NCBI GenBank assembly: GCA_016617785.1
Contig: JADILM010000004.1
Coordinates: 1-64,000 of the forward strand
DNA: 64,000 nt
Direction: 5' to 3'
Source of the DNA: Sporobolomyces roseus
Taxonomy: Eukaryota > Basidiomycota > Microbotryomycetes > Sporidiobolales > Sporidiobolaceae
Shown: positions 62,591 to 64,000 of the stretch, piece by piece
Numbering within the stretch: the first letter of the stretch is position 1
How the letters are laid out: every line of letters begins with the position of its first letter
Position numbers and translations under genes: made by a program
Notes under the pieces: generated by a model
The model's input: the letters and a program-made list of their open reading frames with translations, nothing else
Database searches by the model: none
Told to the model about the DNA's origin: nothing

Positions 62591-63938
62591 CTACAGATTC
62601 AACGAATAGAGTGCTTGTTTGCGCTGGGAGAGATGGGCGAGAGAGTGAGAATGATGGGAAGCGGGAGAGCGAGATTGTCGAATGTTCGGCGAGCGTTCTC
62701 GAGATTCGTTTCTCCTATCCTCCCTCTGAGGGGAGCGTGAGCGCCGTATAGAGCGAGAATGAGGATCGTTCTGACGTGGCGATCGATTAGGAGAGGAGCT
62801 CTGTCGGTCACTCGAGCTATCGCTGTCGAGCGAAGGAGTTCTCGAGGGCAGTTCCCTAACCGGCTACGAAGAGCGGGCAGAGTACATGTCATTCAGCGTG
62901 AGTAAGTATGAGGAATATCTGAGCTCACCATCAAGCGCGGCATTGTACGACCGCGTCTTCTTCGAACGTCGCAAAGAATATTGATGAGGCAGGGAAACTC
63001 GCCATGTGAACTCGGACGCCCTTCGTGGACCATCTGCGCGCTCAGGCTAGCTCGATTCAACTTTGCGTCGATGGCGCGAAAAGAGAGAGAGCGGTCTACT
63101 CACAGCCATAGCAAAGTCGTGCCTGAGAACAGTCCACAGCTGATTCGGAGAGTATGTTCTATCTTTCGTGATTGTTTCCACCTCAAGGAGTTCATACAGA
63201 GTCTTGTACTGTCGCAAGAGACCCAACGAGTCCCAGCTCGATGCGAGGCTAATGAAGAGGTATCGTCGAGAAGTACGCCAACCTGTCGAATCAACGGTTC
63301 GAACGTAATCATCGACAGACCAGTCGTCCTCGTCATTGTTGAGATTTGTACAGAGCTGTCTCGAGAGCTCAATGAGTAGGAGAGAAACCTGTGAGATGAA
63401 AGATTGATCAGTCGGTGATCCCTCGAATTGTTCAAACGAAATCGGACCTGCATTGACGAGAGCGCACGGCGTGTGCAATGCCGGAGATGTAGAGTGCTCC
63501 TCTATTTTCTTCATATGTTCGTCACAGATCTGCGATGTGAATGACTCGATTGTCGGCTGTTTTCGAAAATATTGTCGCTCGAACGTCAGCCCGAGAGCTT
63601 TGACGAGGAATGGAAGCATGACGGACCATCTTGTACGTTCTTCCGAGCGCAACAGGTCTGAGTGAGCGTCCTAGACAGTCCTTGAGCTCGTTCAACTCCT
63701 CAGCTGGGAACCTTCGTTCTTTTGATACTTCGGCACTGTTCTTGTAGTCGTCCCAGTAGGAAGCACTGAGGGTCATAAGACCTAACGATACTGCTTCGTG
63801 AGCCTTTGTATGCCAGCGCTGATAGGTTGAGTTCTCTGCTTGCGTATCTTCCTGAACCGGCCAACGATGTTCGACTTGACTGAGGAGGTCGAGAACACTA
63901 GCTGGAGTCGCCGTGATGATGCGTGGGTTGCTGGACAT
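62591..63938 (-). CDS. Family F paralog F3 (unknown function)
   Basis: Exons 63627-63938, 63452-63556, 63104-63388, 62929-63060 and 62591-62863 sum to 1107 nt (368 aa), all in phase 0. The start MSSNPRIITATPASVLDLL is nearly the same as F1. The central block has VSLLLIELSRQLC, DDYVRTVDSTGWRTSRRYLF, SSWDSLGLLRQYKTLYELL and LWTVLRHDFAMAV. The tail is Arg/Ser/Asp-rich (DSDSSSDRQSSSPNRSPR, RRSRSPQRED) and ends HSHSLAHLSQRKQALYSLNL. Exon 3 is 285 nt in both F2 and F3. The intron after LVN uses a GC donor (gcaggt), whereas F2 uses GT at the same site. Orientation is opposite to F1 and F2. Confidence 0.8.
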
Positions 63939-64000
63939 TTCGAAAGCTGACGATGAGGAAAGCGCGAGAGGCGAAAGAGGGAGAGCGAAAGGGAAGAAGA
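63939..64000. promoter_or_regulatory. 5' flank of F3 at the window edge
   Basis: 62 nt upstream of the F3 start codon; the promoter is cut by the window end. CT-rich on the minus strand, as before other starts in this window. Confidence 0.3.

Overview
The window looks like nuclear DNA of a basidiomycete yeast or fungus. Genes are densely packed on both strands. Most are cut by many short introns (about 50-100 nt, GT..AG, usually with a CTGAC-type branch site 10-20 nt before the acceptor). The recognisable proteins are eukaryotic/fungal: VPS45, LAS1, DBP2, CCP1, NHA1, an ING/PHD protein, a GT15 mannosyltransferase and a DUF3605 protein. Pucciniomycotina is my best guess from intron style and gene content, but I cannot name the species. 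Exon joins were made by eye from splice signals, reading frame and comparison between paralogs.

Layout. 0.3-4.4 kb (minus): a diverged member of a local gene family (family F, copy F0) and a MATH-BTB protein (copy A). 5.1-7.2 kb (minus): a secreted precursor with three Kex2-type KR-W[VT]WG..IIQD repeats, the most interesting single gene here. 8.2-14.4 kb: an F-box/LRR-like protein, a MED19-like protein and LAS1. 14.6-17.8 kb: DBP2 with a 0.8 kb intron at a position where I recall yeast DBP2 genes carry a large autoregulatory intron. 18.7-23.8 kb (minus): a small uncertain ORF, VPS45 and a DUF3605 protein. 24.3-25.7 kb: a CCP1-type peroxidase without a targeting presequence. 26.1-32.6 kb (minus): a very large coiled-coil protein. 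33.0-35.1 kb (plus): MATH-BTB copy B. 35.5-39.8 kb (minus): an NHA1-type cation/proton antiporter.

40.7-63.9 kb has a partly mirror-symmetric layout. Family F copies F1 and F2 lie on the plus strand at the left. Then come an inverted-repeat arm of about 1 kb (44.8-45.8 kb), a 13.3 kb interior (SNG1-like, ING/PHD, a polytopic membrane protein, an HDAC/acetylpolyamine-deacetylase homolog, an arrestin-like protein) and the opposite arm (59.1-60.1 kb). A GT15 mannosyltransferase and family F copy F3 follow on the minus strand. The arms share near-identical cores.

Most genes are independent housekeeping functions: ribosome biogenesis, RNA helicase, vesicle fusion, transcription/chromatin, ion homeostasis and peroxide defence. 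The accessory signals are the secreted repeat precursor, the four-member family F, the MATH-BTB pair and the inverted repeat.
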